From Lachnospiraceae bacterium (GTDB taxonomy: Bacteria > Bacillota > Clostridia > Lachnospirales > Lachnospiraceae): a stretch of DNA of 57,539 nucleotides. The notes below the pieces were generated by a model. The model did no database searches and was not told where the DNA came from. It worked only from the letters and a program-made list of their open reading frames with translations. Location: assembly GCA_022799355.1 (NCBI GenBank), contig JAAWOG010000018.1, forward strand, positions 1 through 57,539, given 5' to 3'. The position numbers and the translations under genes are program-made. Shown here one piece after another: positions 34,110 to 42,475 of the stretch (its first letter is position 1; each line of letters opens with the position of its first letter).

Positions 34110-34163
34110 ATCATACTCCGTGCGGCTTACAATACGGTGACTTTTCGGTGACAATTCCGTCAC
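34110..34163 (-). promoter_or_regulatory. Putative response-regulator binding site and promoter for the ABC genes
   Basis: In the 160-bp gap between kinase and ATPase genes CGGTGAC is repeated at 34135 and 34146 (11 bp apart, one helix turn, as for OmpR-type regulators), with an inverted CCGTCAC at 34157. The -10 candidate TATGAT (minus strand, 34110-34115) lies about 20 bp downstream without a good -35, the pattern of an activated promoter. Confidence 0.55.
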
Positions 34164-34187
34164 ATTACAGACATATTTCTATCCTGT

Positions 34188-35225
34188 TCAAACCATTTTA
34201 ACTCTGGTATCCGGTTTTTCCAGACTTTCCGCCGTCAGCTTCGGAAACCGTACCGTAAAAACCGCCCCGCCCTCCGGATGATTCCCGGCGGTGATCATAC
34301 CGCCCTGTCTTACGATAATTGTTTTTGAAAGCGCCAGCCCGATCCCGTATCCTGACGCCTTCTCCTTCTTTCCCCGGTAAAATCTGTCAAATATATGATG
34401 CGGTTCACCGGCCTCAAAACCTGCGCCGCTGTCATGAATCATCATCTCCGTATACAACAGGGTATCCCTGCAGCAGATTTCTATTCTTCCCCCATCGCCC
34501 GCACTTTCCATACAGTTTTTCAGAATATTTCGTACCGCCTCCGAAAGCCATCCGATGTCCCCGAAAATCTGTATATTCTCCGGTATATTTTTTATCAATG
34601 TGATACGATGCAGTTCCATCGGGATCAGAAGCGGCTGCAGGGCGCTTTCCATCAGCTTCTCCACCTGTATATCTTCCGTTTTAAAATCCACTATCCCCGC
34701 ATCCAGCCTTGACAACTTTAAAAGGGACGTCAAAAGCCAGTCCACCTGTGAAAAAAGTTTCTCTCCTTCCCAAAGGAGCCGCCTTTGCTCCTTTTGATCT
34801 TCCGCATTTTCCAGCAGAGACAAAATCAGGCTCAGCGACGTCAACGGCGTCCGAAGCTGATGAGCGATATCCGCCAGAGAGTCCGCCAGATACTTCTTCT
34901 CCCGCCTCAGCGCATCATTCTGTTCCCGGATACGCTGCGTCATCTTTGTAATCTCGCTCTGCAAAATGGACAATTCCCCCTCTTCCTCCCGGCTGATCTC
35001 CATGCGCTCCCCATAGTGGAGCACAAGATCGATCTGTTCCGAAAGTTCGGCAATCCTTTGGTACCTGCCCCAGGTAAACCGAAAAAACAGTATGCCAAAA
35101 GCGGCGGCAAGGACCAAAACAAGGCCTCCCGCCGCCGGATCAATCCGAAAACCCATAATCATACTAAAAACAGTTATGATACAAAACCCATACATCAACC
35201 GCCTTATTTCTTTGTTCCGAAGCAT
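34188..35225 (-). CDS. Sensor histidine kinase with very short extracytoplasmic loop
   Basis: 345 residues. Two membrane helices (about 9-26 and 32-52) are separated by only about six residues. The HisKA H-box is ADIAHQLRTPLTSLS (His near 133), with N-box VRNILKNCMES, G1 IHDSGAGFE and G2 GYGIGLALS. The nearly absent sensor loop is the mark of intramembrane-sensing kinases that take their signal from a partner ABC transporter, in line with the ABC genes just downstream. Confidence 0.92.
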   Translation of the reverse strand: MLRNKEIRRLMYGFCIITVFSMIMGFRIDPAAGGLVLVLAAAFGILFFRFTWGRYQRIAELSEQIDLVLHYGERMEISREEEGELSILQSEITKMTQRIREQNDALRREKKYLADSLADIAHQLRTPLTSLSLILSLLENAEDQKEQRRLLWEGEKLFSQVDWLLTSLLKLSRLDAGIVDFKTEDIQVEKLMESALQPLLIPMELHRITLIKNIPENIQIFGDIGWLSEAVRNILKNCMESAGDGGRIEICCRDTLLYTEMMIHDSGAGFEAGEPHHIFDRFYRGKKEKASGYGIGLALSKTIIVRQGGMITAGNHPEGGAVFTVRFPKLTAESLEKPDTRVKMV

Positions 35226-35234
35226 CCTCTTTTC

Positions 35235-35906
35235 TCATCCTCCCCCGAGCCGATACCCCATTCCCCGGACCGTCACTATGATTTCCGGCTGCGCCGGATT
35301 CTCTTCGATTTTCTCCCGGAGACGCTTGATGTAAACCGTCAGCGTATTGTCATTGACAAACTCCCCCGCCGCATCCCACAGCTCATGAAGGAGCCTCTGC
35401 CTTGTGATGATACTCCCGGGACTGTTGACAAATACCAGCAGAAGCCGATATTCCAGGGCGGATAAATAAATCTCGGCGTCCCCTTTTTTGACGGTGCCGT
35501 TCGCCGTATCCACGGTAAGTCCGCCCCTCTCAAACACAGAAGATGCCGGCCCGCCTTTCCGCAGAGCCGCCCTGATGCGGGCGATCAGCTCTCTGGGACG
35601 GAAGGGCTTTACAATATAGTCATCCGCCCCCATATTGAGCCCTGTCACAACACTCGCCTCATCCCCCGATGCGGTGAGGAAAATAACCGGAATGTCCTGC
35701 GCCTCCCTGATCTCCGTACAGACCGCATAACCGTTTCCATCCGGCAGGGAGATATCCACCAGTGCCAGATCAAATTTCTCCGCCCATAGTTTCTCCGAAG
35801 CTTCCTTCTTTGTTTCCGCCCGGACCACCGAAAATCCCTCCGCCCTCAAAAGAAGCGATAGATTTTTAGCGATCTCCCCGTCATCTTCCACCAGAAATAT
35901 CCGCAT
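35235..35906 (-). CDS. OmpR/PhoB-family response regulator
   Basis: 223 residues. The receiver domain has the phospho-Asp in FDLALVDISLPDGNG (about D51), acidic pocket VEDDGE, and lysine in YIVKPFRPRE. The C-terminal winged helix has ISALEYRLLLVF-like and GRRL/TVYIKRLREKIEENP segments. It precedes the kinase by 9 bp, so the order is regulator, kinase, ATPase, permease. Likely activator of the ABC promoter at 34110-34163. Confidence 0.93.
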   Translation of the reverse strand: MRIFLVEDDGEIAKNLSLLLRAEGFSVVRAETKKEASEKLWAEKFDLALVDISLPDGNGYAVCTEIREAQDIPVIFLTASGDEASVVTGLNMGADDYIVKPFRPRELIARIRAALRKGGPASSVFERGGLTVDTANGTVKKGDAEIYLSALEYRLLLVFVNSPGSIITRQRLLHELWDAAGEFVNDNTLTVYIKRLREKIEENPAQPEIIVTVRGMGYRLGGG

Positions 35907-35954
35907 TCCGTTCTCCTTATCTTCCCATCCGCCCCGCTATATCAGGAACCATTG

Positions 35955-38513
35955 CTATGATACCAGCATCTTTTCGATCTCCACCACATACGGCACAATC
36001 ACATCATAGAACTTCCTGCTCCATTCCGCCTGGAATTTTGCCATCCGAATCCAGTCCGTCTCCTCCGCCACATTCACATGATCAAGCTGACAGTATACCT
36101 TGGACGCCTTGCTCTCTTCATTCCGGTTCCAGCATAACGCTATCCCCAGGGCTTTTTCTATCTCTTCCCTCTTTTTATACAGCGCATCGAAAGCCATCTT
36201 GTTTTTCTCCTTCTCCGCTTTGCCCATCACAAGTTCCACCCGCGCGGAATCATAGTTTGCAACACAGCATATGTAACATCCTCCCACCCCAAAGAAACCG
36301 CAGGTCCAGTTATGTTTCGTGGGATTTACGTTTTTAAACGGTCCCTCCTCCCCACAGGCTTCCCTGATCTGTCCAAGAGCATAGCCCCAGTATTTTCTGC
36401 GGATCTCATTTCTCGCCTCGCCGGTGTCGGCATCTTCCTCCGCATTTTCGTCCCGCAGCCAGAAAATCAGATCTGCCGGATCTGCGCCGTACAGCTTAAA
36501 GAAACGTCTGAGCAGCGAAATTTTAAGCCCCGTCCCCGTATTCTTCTCCACATAGATATTTTCATCGATCTCCAGCGCCGCCCGCAGGTCCGCAGGTCTG
36601 TTGCTGACATGCTGGGAAATATCATTGCCGTCGGAGGGCGTATGTGCCAGCCTTGAGAGCACCGACTTATCTTCCGCATGTAATATTTTCAGCACACTTT
36701 CATACATACTGATCCAACTGTCCACCGGCTGTTCCATATTTTTATAACTGAATTTCAGAATCACCCTGCCGGTGAGCGTCACATCATCTTCAAGACTGTA
36801 GGCGTCAAGCTGCTTCTCCATCGGCCTGTAGGATGTGACAGGCTCCGCCCAGATCTCAAGGGCTCTCCCCGCGAGATAGGCGCTGCGCTCCTCCAGTTCC
36901 GCCAGCGTCCAGTTTTCCTTCTGCGCTATATAGGCGTTCATACGAATACCGCTATCCAGATAGCCGTTTTTCATGGTCTTTTTATCAGCAAAAGAGTTAT
37001 TGCCGTATTTTGCATTGTAGGCGGTCAGGGTGAGATTCGCGATCCGGTGCAACCAGATCTCATGGATCTGTTCGTAATCGCTTCCCAGTTCTTTCATCCA
37101 GACCGGCGTTAAATGCTGGGGCATAATATGCTCAATGGAGTAATCTCCCTCATCACAGTGTCGGTAAATATCCTTGTCCTCAGCCGTCCCGTAATTTTCC
37201 AGCCGCTCCATCATATAAATCTTGTTTTTGCTGTTCATCAGATAAATCTGCCGCTCCGCAAACGCCTGGGCAAATTCTTCATCCTCCGGGAATCTGGCGC
37301 GCTCTTTTTTAGAGAGAATTGCATACTTGAACTTTTCCGCATACTCCTCCTCCGTGCCGTCATAGCGCATAATCTCCCTGTGCAGCAGCAAAAATATCTT
37401 GTTCAGTGCATTCGTGGGCAGATCGCAGATCGTTCTGCGGAACAGATAATTTTCCGTAAACAAAAAGATCTGCGTGACCTCCCCTATGGTCAGTTTCTCC
37501 TCCGAATACATGCGGAGCACTTCCAGGAAAAACGGTCTTGTGATCGTTGTCTCCAAACGGTTCAGACGGTAAATGCAGGCATTCAGCATCCTGTCTTTTG
37601 TGTCGGCGCCGAGCAGATAGCGATACCATTTCGCATAGTTCAGCAGACTCTCCAAAAGAGCCTGGGTTTCCAGCCTGTGGTCCTCCACATATTCTTTAAA
37701 CGTAAAATAGACCTTGCTCTGGGAAGGAATCATCTGCTGTTTTACACTCAGGTAATCCCTCACAAAAGAGCTCACATCATACCCGGTACACTCTTCTATC
37801 CGGTTCCAGTATGTCTCATAATACTCATTCTGCTGCTTTGCGGGCAGCCCCATCAGAATAAAGTTGCGGATCTTGTCGCCCTCGCTCAGAGCCACACCGG
37901 TAGAATTAAGGCTCTCAAAGATAAGCTGCGGATTATCGTCCTGATTCAGCCGGATACTGATGATCTCCAGACGGCATATCGCGTCAAACAGCTCGTCTAT
38001 CACAATCTCTTCCTTTTGAATCCTCTCATAAAAATACTGATAATTGATCGTCAGATTCGATTCCGGTATATATTCGGAATCGCCGCCAAACAGCCTTTCA
38101 AACGCCAGACGATCATTCTTCACCGGTTTTAACTTGATGCGGGTGTCCTTATCCTGCCACTTATCTATGAGATACTCTTCATAAATACGCTCGCTGAGCA
38201 TGGCTTTTACCGGCACAATGATTTTCTGCTCCAGAAGATTATACATGGCAAGAAGAAGCAGTGACACCGTAGTCAGCCGCTGCTGTCCGTCTATCACAAG
38301 AAATTCATCGTTCGCGCCATCGGAATTATATACCGATACGATGCTGCCGAAGAAATGGCTCTTCCTCTTATTCCGCACCACCTTTACCAGATCATCATAC
38401 AGTTGTTTGCAGTTTTCCGTTTTCCAGTCATAATTACGTTGATACACAGGAATCACAAAGCGCTTATTAGAGCCCTGCATATAGGCGACAAGTTTTTGTT
38501 CCGATCCTTTCAT
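35955..38513 (-). CDS. DUF262-DUF1524 protein, single-chain GmrSD-like type IV restriction candidate
   Basis: 852 residues. The N-terminal ParB-like DUF262 has IPVYQRNYDW and the NTPase-type motif VIDGQQRLTTVSLL (75-88). A central helical part leads to DUF1524 with the HNH-like nuclease core YSIEHIMPQHL (about 461) and N-rich NLTLTAYNAKYGN. A C-terminal extension resembles RAMA and DUF4268 modules (ISLLRRFFKLYGADPADL; ARVELVMGKAEKEKNKMAF). GmrSD enzymes cut modified phage DNA. It is a lone gene between the two-component system and a lipase. Confidence 0.82.
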   Translation of the reverse strand: MKGSEQKLVAYMQGSNKRFVIPVYQRNYDWKTENCKQLYDDLVKVVRNKRKSHFFGSIVSVYNSDGANDEFLVIDGQQRLTTVSLLLLAMYNLLEQKIIVPVKAMLSERIYEEYLIDKWQDKDTRIKLKPVKNDRLAFERLFGGDSEYIPESNLTINYQYFYERIQKEEIVIDELFDAICRLEIISIRLNQDDNPQLIFESLNSTGVALSEGDKIRNFILMGLPAKQQNEYYETYWNRIEECTGYDVSSFVRDYLSVKQQMIPSQSKVYFTFKEYVEDHRLETQALLESLLNYAKWYRYLLGADTKDRMLNACIYRLNRLETTITRPFFLEVLRMYSEEKLTIGEVTQIFLFTENYLFRRTICDLPTNALNKIFLLLHREIMRYDGTEEEYAEKFKYAILSKKERARFPEDEEFAQAFAERQIYLMNSKNKIYMMERLENYGTAEDKDIYRHCDEGDYSIEHIMPQHLTPVWMKELGSDYEQIHEIWLHRIANLTLTAYNAKYGNNSFADKKTMKNGYLDSGIRMNAYIAQKENWTLAELEERSAYLAGRALEIWAEPVTSYRPMEKQLDAYSLEDDVTLTGRVILKFSYKNMEQPVDSWISMYESVLKILHAEDKSVLSRLAHTPSDGNDISQHVSNRPADLRAALEIDENIYVEKNTGTGLKISLLRRFFKLYGADPADLIFWLRDENAEEDADTGEARNEIRRKYWGYALGQIREACGEEGPFKNVNPTKHNWTCGFFGVGGCYICCVANYDSARVELVMGKAEKEKNKMAFDALYKKREEIEKALGIALCWNRNEESKASKVYCQLDHVNVAEETDWIRMAKFQAEWSRKFYDVIVPYVVEIEKMLVS

Positions 38514-38527
38514 AATCCGTAACCCCT

Positions 38528-39472
38528 TTATACTGTTTTCCTCTTCTCACACCAGGCAAGAATATCCCCATACACCACATCCCTGTCCGTCTCATTCAAT
38601 ATCTCATGCCGGTCGTTTGCATACAGTTTGCAGTACAGATCCTGAATCCCCGCTTTCCGAAGCTGTTTTTCCACTCTCTTAACGCCTCTCCCGAGATCCC
38701 CCACCGGATCATTTTCACCGGACAACAAAACGATCGGCAAATCTTTCGGAATCCGGTTCATATATTTCATCTGATTATCAAAGGAAACCACTTTCATCAC
38801 ATTGTAAAAGCCGTTCAGTGTAAAATGGAAGGAACATCTCGGCTCCCCGTAATATTTCTCAATCCTGCTCACATCCTTTGTCAGCCAGTTGTTCTCCGGA
38901 TCTTCACTGCCCATGCTGAACTTCCGGAAAGAACCGGAAAAGACCAGTTTTTCCATCAGCCTGCTCCGATGACGCCAGCCTTTTAACAGCGCAATGCACT
39001 CTGCCGTCCGCATCCCTGTTTTTAAAACAACATCCGGTACGCTGCCGGTTCCGACAATTATGGCACCCGAGAGTCCTTCACCATATCTGGTAATATATTT
39101 TCTTAACAAATAAGATCCCATACTGTGCCCCAGTATAAAATAGGGCAGGCCCGGATTTTCCCTCTGTGTTATCTTTCTCACTTTATGGATATCCGCGATC
39201 ATATACTGCTCTCCACGCTCATCCGCAATATAGCCCCAGTCCTCCCTGCTTCTCACGGAATCGCCGTGTCCTAAATGGTCATGCCCCACCACCAGATAAC
39301 CATGCTCCGTCATATATGCCGCAAACTCCTGATACCGCTCCACATACTCCGTCATACCGTGGCAAATCTGCAATACCGCCGTATATTCTCCCGATTCAGG
39401 CGTCCATGATACACCGTGAATCTTTGTCTTTTTGTCGCTGGATAAAAATGTGAAATATTCCTTTTTCGCCAT
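38528..39472 (-). CDS. Alpha/beta hydrolase of the monoglyceride lipase type
   Basis: 314 residues. HGMTEYVERYQEFAAYM is the oxyanion region, GHDHLGHGDSV follows, and the nucleophile elbow is ILGHSMGSYLLRKY (Ser near 115). The acid lies in LLSGENDPVG and the histidine in ANDRHEILNE. These features are those of lysophospholipase/monoacylglycerol lipases (PldB-like). No signal peptide, so cytoplasmic. Own promoter upstream. Confidence 0.9.
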   Translation of the reverse strand: MAKKEYFTFLSSDKKTKIHGVSWTPESGEYTAVLQICHGMTEYVERYQEFAAYMTEHGYLVVGHDHLGHGDSVRSREDWGYIADERGEQYMIADIHKVRKITQRENPGLPYFILGHSMGSYLLRKYITRYGEGLSGAIIVGTGSVPDVVLKTGMRTAECIALLKGWRHRSRLMEKLVFSGSFRKFSMGSEDPENNWLTKDVSRIEKYYGEPRCSFHFTLNGFYNVMKVVSFDNQMKYMNRIPKDLPIVLLSGENDPVGDLGRGVKRVEKQLRKAGIQDLYCKLYANDRHEILNETDRDVVYGDILAWCEKRKTV

Positions 39473-39560
39473 AACCTTCCTAACTCCTTTTCTTTCCGAT
39501 TATTTTTCCGCCGGCTCCGCCGTAACCGCTTTCCCTGTATAGGATTCCGCTTTTCCTGTT

Positions 39561-39589
39561 ATTATATGCCAATCAGAGGCAGGGAACAA
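39561..39589 (-). promoter_or_regulatory. Sigma-A promoter of the lipase gene
   Basis: Minus strand TTGTTC (39584-39589), 17-bp spacer, TATAAT (39561-39566), about 88 bp before the start. Confidence 0.6.
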
Positions 39590-39603
39590 GTCGGCAATGT
39601 CAT

Positions 39604-40347
39604 TTATTTCTCCCGACATCCTTCATTTTTCTTAAAGGAAACATATCCGAAATGATACTGTGCATTAGAAATAGTCTGTTTTAAATCCCTGCCCGTACTC
39701 GTGATCCGGAGCATACTCGCATTGATCTTTTTCTCCTCCCTGATATGGCTCAGTTTGATCCAGATCCTCGCTTTTTCGTTGTCATACGCCACGGGGTAAG
39801 CCCCCTCCTCAGGGCAACCCGCCGGCAGCTTTTCCGAAAAAACCTCCAGCACATCGGCTGAAAAGGCAATGTCATTATCATAATGTTCATTGTTGATTGC
39901 AAACAGAATCCGTACCTTTGTACCGCCTTCTATCTTCCTGTTGAAATATCGGATTCTCTCAGCGCTCATTCCATAAAACAACGACTGTGTGGAAAACCAG
40001 GTATATCCTCTTCCCTTTTCGTCCTCCATATACAGACGGATTGTCTCCTCCCCGTCAAGAGGATCGCCGTCCGCTGTCTGGGAGAGCCCAAGCTTCATAA
40101 AAATAAACTCTTCCTCCCTGTCTGCCGCTTCGGCGTCTCTGTCCGCAATCATGTTTTTTACGCTCTCCACATGCAGATATTTCTTTTTCAGTTCCAGATA
40201 CAGTTCCTCATCCTTTGCCAGCATATACATCTCCAGCACATCGTTCAAAGCCGCCGTCTTCGTCAGCCCTTTCTTTGTCACAAACTCGTGGAACATATCC
40301 TGCACCGTGTCCGCTACCGTAATCGTCATATAATTCTGTCTTCCCAT
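39604..40347 (-). CDS. Protein with ribbon-helix-helix-like N terminus, C-terminal domain unknown
   Basis: 247 residues from ATG 40347, behind AAGGAAGGAC; the frame continues to 40407 across one operator. The first 60 residues (MTITVADTVQDMFHEFVTKK, LTKTAALNDVLEMYM) have the strand-helix-helix pattern of RHH DNA-binding proteins. The rest (about 70-247) is a soluble alpha/beta domain (YMEDEKGRGYTWFSTQSLFY, KVRILFAINNEHYDND) that I do not recognise. Two near-identical 24-bp sites at its promoter suggest autoregulation. It might be the antitoxin-like or sensor part of an undescribed module. Confidence 0.6.
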   Translation of the reverse strand: MGRQNYMTITVADTVQDMFHEFVTKKGLTKTAALNDVLEMYMLAKDEELYLELKKKYLHVESVKNMIADRDAEAADREEEFIFMKLGLSQTADGDPLDGEETIRLYMEDEKGRGYTWFSTQSLFYGMSAERIRYFNRKIEGGTKVRILFAINNEHYDNDIAFSADVLEVFSEKLPAGCPEEGAYPVAYDNEKARIWIKLSHIREEKKINASMLRITSTGRDLKQTISNAQYHFGYVSFKKNEGCREK

Positions 40348-40383
40348 CTTGTCCTTCCTTTCCGCTTCCGCCCCCTTATTATT

Positions 40384-40451
40384 TGTACCATGTATCCGAC
40401 AGAGCATCTCTGCTTCGTATTTAATGTACCATATATCCGATAGAGTATCAA
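40384..40451 (-). promoter_or_regulatory. Promoter with tandem operators of the RHH-like gene
   Basis: Minus strand TTGATA (40446-40451), 17-bp spacer, TACATT (40423-40428). A direct repeat, TGTACCATGTATCCGACAGA at 40384 and TGTACCATATATCCGATAGA at 40425, both followed by G-Y-AT, recurs 41 bp apart (four helix turns). One copy covers the spacer and -35, the other lies downstream of the start point. Confidence 0.65.
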
Positions 40452-40540
40452 CTACTTTTTTTTTTAAAATATCGATTCTCCATAAACCAGATGCACGGAA
40501 CGGAAAAAAATGATACTATAGACTCCAAAGGAGGCACGCC

Positions 40541-41023
40541 ATGATCATACCAGCCGCAGAAAAAGACCTGTCCGACATCTTAAATATCTATGAATACGCC
40601 CGCGCTTTTATGAAACGATCCGGCAACCCGGGGCAGTGGACAAACGGCAATCCGGGGAGAGAGATTCTCCTTCGGGACATCAGAAAAAGCCGGCTCTATC
40701 TCTGTAAAGATGCCGGTATGATCTATGGCGTTTTTGCCTTTATCATCGGTGAGGATGCAACCTACGGCCATATCGAAAACGGCGCCTGGCTCTCCGACGC
40801 CCCCTACGGCACGATCCACAGAATCGCCGGAAACGGCACAAAAAAAGGGATTTTTGCAGAAGCAGTCTCCTACTGCGAAAGCAAAATCCCTCATTTGCGT
40901 ATCGATACCCATCATGACAATCATATTATGCAGCACCTGATCACTAAACACGGTTTTCAAAAATGCGGCATCATCTACGTTTCCGATGGCTCCCCCAGAA
41001 TTGCCTACGAAAAAATACCGTAA
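40541..41023 (+). CDS. GNAT-family N-acetyltransferase
   Basis: 160 residues, single GNAT domain. Start IIPAAEKDLSDILNIYEYAR, middle VFAFIIGEDATYGHIENGAW, HRIAGNGTKKGIFAEAVSYC, and the C-terminal IDTHHDNHIMQHLITKHGF typical of this subfamily. Acetyl donor site is less canonical (no clear RxxGxG). AAAGGAGG precedes the start. Substrate unknown. Confidence 0.85.
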   Translation: MIIPAAEKDLSDILNIYEYARAFMKRSGNPGQWTNGNPGREILLRDIRKSRLYLCKDAGMIYGVFAFIIGEDATYGHIENGAWLSDAPYGTIHRIAGNGTKKGIFAEAVSYCESKIPHLRIDTHHDNHIMQHLITKHGFQKCGIIYVSDGSPRIAYEKIP

Positions 41024-41043
41024 GAGCGACCAATGTCATTTCG

Positions 41044-41808
41044 TTAGCATTGCAGGTCCCCTTCTTTCACAAACACAAAATACCTCTCATCCGACAGCCC
41101 CGCCCGGTATCGGTATCCCATCGCGTCAAACTGCTTTACGCCTTCCATCTCCTTTACCATGTTCTCCGCAAGAAACCGCACCATCTCTCCCCTCGCCATC
41201 TTCGCAGGGGTACCTTTCTGTTTTCTTTTTCCGTCCCTCTCCTCCTCAAAGGAAACCGTGATAAAGCGGCAGGATAGCTCCGCATAAGGCTGAACGGCAC
41301 AGGAATATTCCTTTGACGCCAGATTCAGAATAATCCCGTCCTCATTTCCCTCCATCAGCTCCCGATAAAGCTTATCGCCCCAGAACCCATACAGGTCCTT
41401 CTTATCTCCCACTGCCAGATGCGCCTGCATCTCCAGACGGTAGGGCACCACGCCGTCAAGGGGTTTCAGCACGCCGTAAAACCCGGATAAGATCCGCAGA
41501 TGCTCTTGCGCATAGGCAAGCGCCTCTTCCGTAAACACCCCCGGCGCCATATACTGATACTGCAGCCCCTCATAGGACAGAAGCGCCGGCGTCAGGCATC
41601 TCTCAGGCTCCATCCGGGCAAACCGCTCATAATTCAGCTCCGCCAGTTTATCATTACACTTCCACAGCGCCTTCGCCTCCTCGAAGGAAAGCTTTCCGAC
41701 CTCCTCCATCAACCTTTTTGTTTCCGCAAGAAAACAGGGCATTCCCCTTACCGCAAGGGAATCCCTGTCTGTCTTCATCTTTTTTGCCGGTGAAATGATA
41801 ATCCTCAT
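41044..41808 (-). CDS. yaaA: YaaA (DUF328) peroxide stress protein
   Basis: 254 residues from ATG 41808 behind AAGGAG, giving the family start MRIIISPAKKM. Further family blocks are LSFEEAKALWKCNDKLA, PALLSYEGLQYQYM, ILSGFYGVLKPLDGVVPYRLE and EYSCAVQPYAELSCRFITVSF. YaaA lowers free iron and protects DNA during peroxide stress. It is next to a peroxiredoxin gene on the same strand, which fits an oxidative-stress pair. Confidence 0.93.
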   Translation of the reverse strand: MRIIISPAKKMKTDRDSLAVRGMPCFLAETKRLMEEVGKLSFEEAKALWKCNDKLAELNYERFARMEPERCLTPALLSYEGLQYQYMAPGVFTEEALAYAQEHLRILSGFYGVLKPLDGVVPYRLEMQAHLAVGDKKDLYGFWGDKLYRELMEGNEDGIILNLASKEYSCAVQPYAELSCRFITVSFEEERDGKRKQKGTPAKMARGEMVRFLAENMVKEMEGVKQFDAMGYRYRAGLSDERYFVFVKEGDLQC

Positions 41809-41889
41809 ACCGGTTTTCTCCTTTATCTCACTTGTGGACACCGTATCTTACGGTTTCTTCTTAGTCCATATCCCGCATGCCTTCCGGCC

Positions 41890-42342
41890 TCACAGCTCGC
41901 CCAGCATCTGCTCCGGATTCTCCTCCGCCTTCACTTTGCCGAACGCCTTTTCAATCATGCCGTTCTCATCGATCAGATAGGTTGTCCGCACAACTCCCAT
42001 GCTCTTTTTTCCGTAATTGATCTTTTCCTGCCAAACGTCATAGGCCTGAATACAGGAAAGCTCCGGATCGGAAAGCAGTGTAAACGGAAGGTTGTACTTT
42101 TCCTCAAACTTCTTATGGGAGGCAACGGAATCCCTGCTGACTCCGACCACCACCGCCCCTTTTTCCGTAAACTGCGGATAGAGCAGTCCGAAATTGCACG
42201 CCTGCTTCGTACAGCCCGGCGTATTGTCCTTCGGATAAAAGTAAAGAATCACCTTTTTTCCTTTATACTCTTCCAGCGTATGCATATCCCCGTTCTGGTC
42301 CGGCAGTGAAAACCCCGGCGCCTTTGTTCCGATTTCCAGCAT
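41890..42342 (-). CDS. bcp: Thiol peroxidase of the BCP/PrxQ peroxiredoxin family
   Basis: 150 residues. The peroxidatic and resolving cysteines are in YPKDNTPGCTKQACNF (Cys near 45 and 50, five apart as in BCP/PrxQ). The Arg is in VVGVSRDSVASHKKFEEKYN, and RTTYLIDENG is also present. It reduces hydrogen peroxide and alkyl hydroperoxides using thioredoxin. Probably co-transcribed with yaaA. Confidence 0.94.
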   Translation of the reverse strand: MLEIGTKAPGFSLPDQNGDMHTLEEYKGKKVILYFYPKDNTPGCTKQACNFGLLYPQFTEKGAVVVGVSRDSVASHKKFEEKYNLPFTLLSDPELSCIQAYDVWQEKINYGKKSMGVVRTTYLIDENGMIEKAFGKVKAEENPEQMLGEL

Positions 42343-42475
42343 ATTTGATATACTCCTTTCTCAGCTTCTCTTCATTACCCTATCTATTTTTCCACCGGAC
42401 AGCAAATATCATACCAATTTTAACCCCCGGCTTTTCATCAATATAAAAACAATACTTTTTCACACGCCGCGGTGC

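Noticed and set aside
37113-38132. Long open frame of 339 codons opposite the DUF262/DUF1524 gene
   Set aside because: Antisense shadow. Composition is that of a reversed coding strand and there is no start signal.
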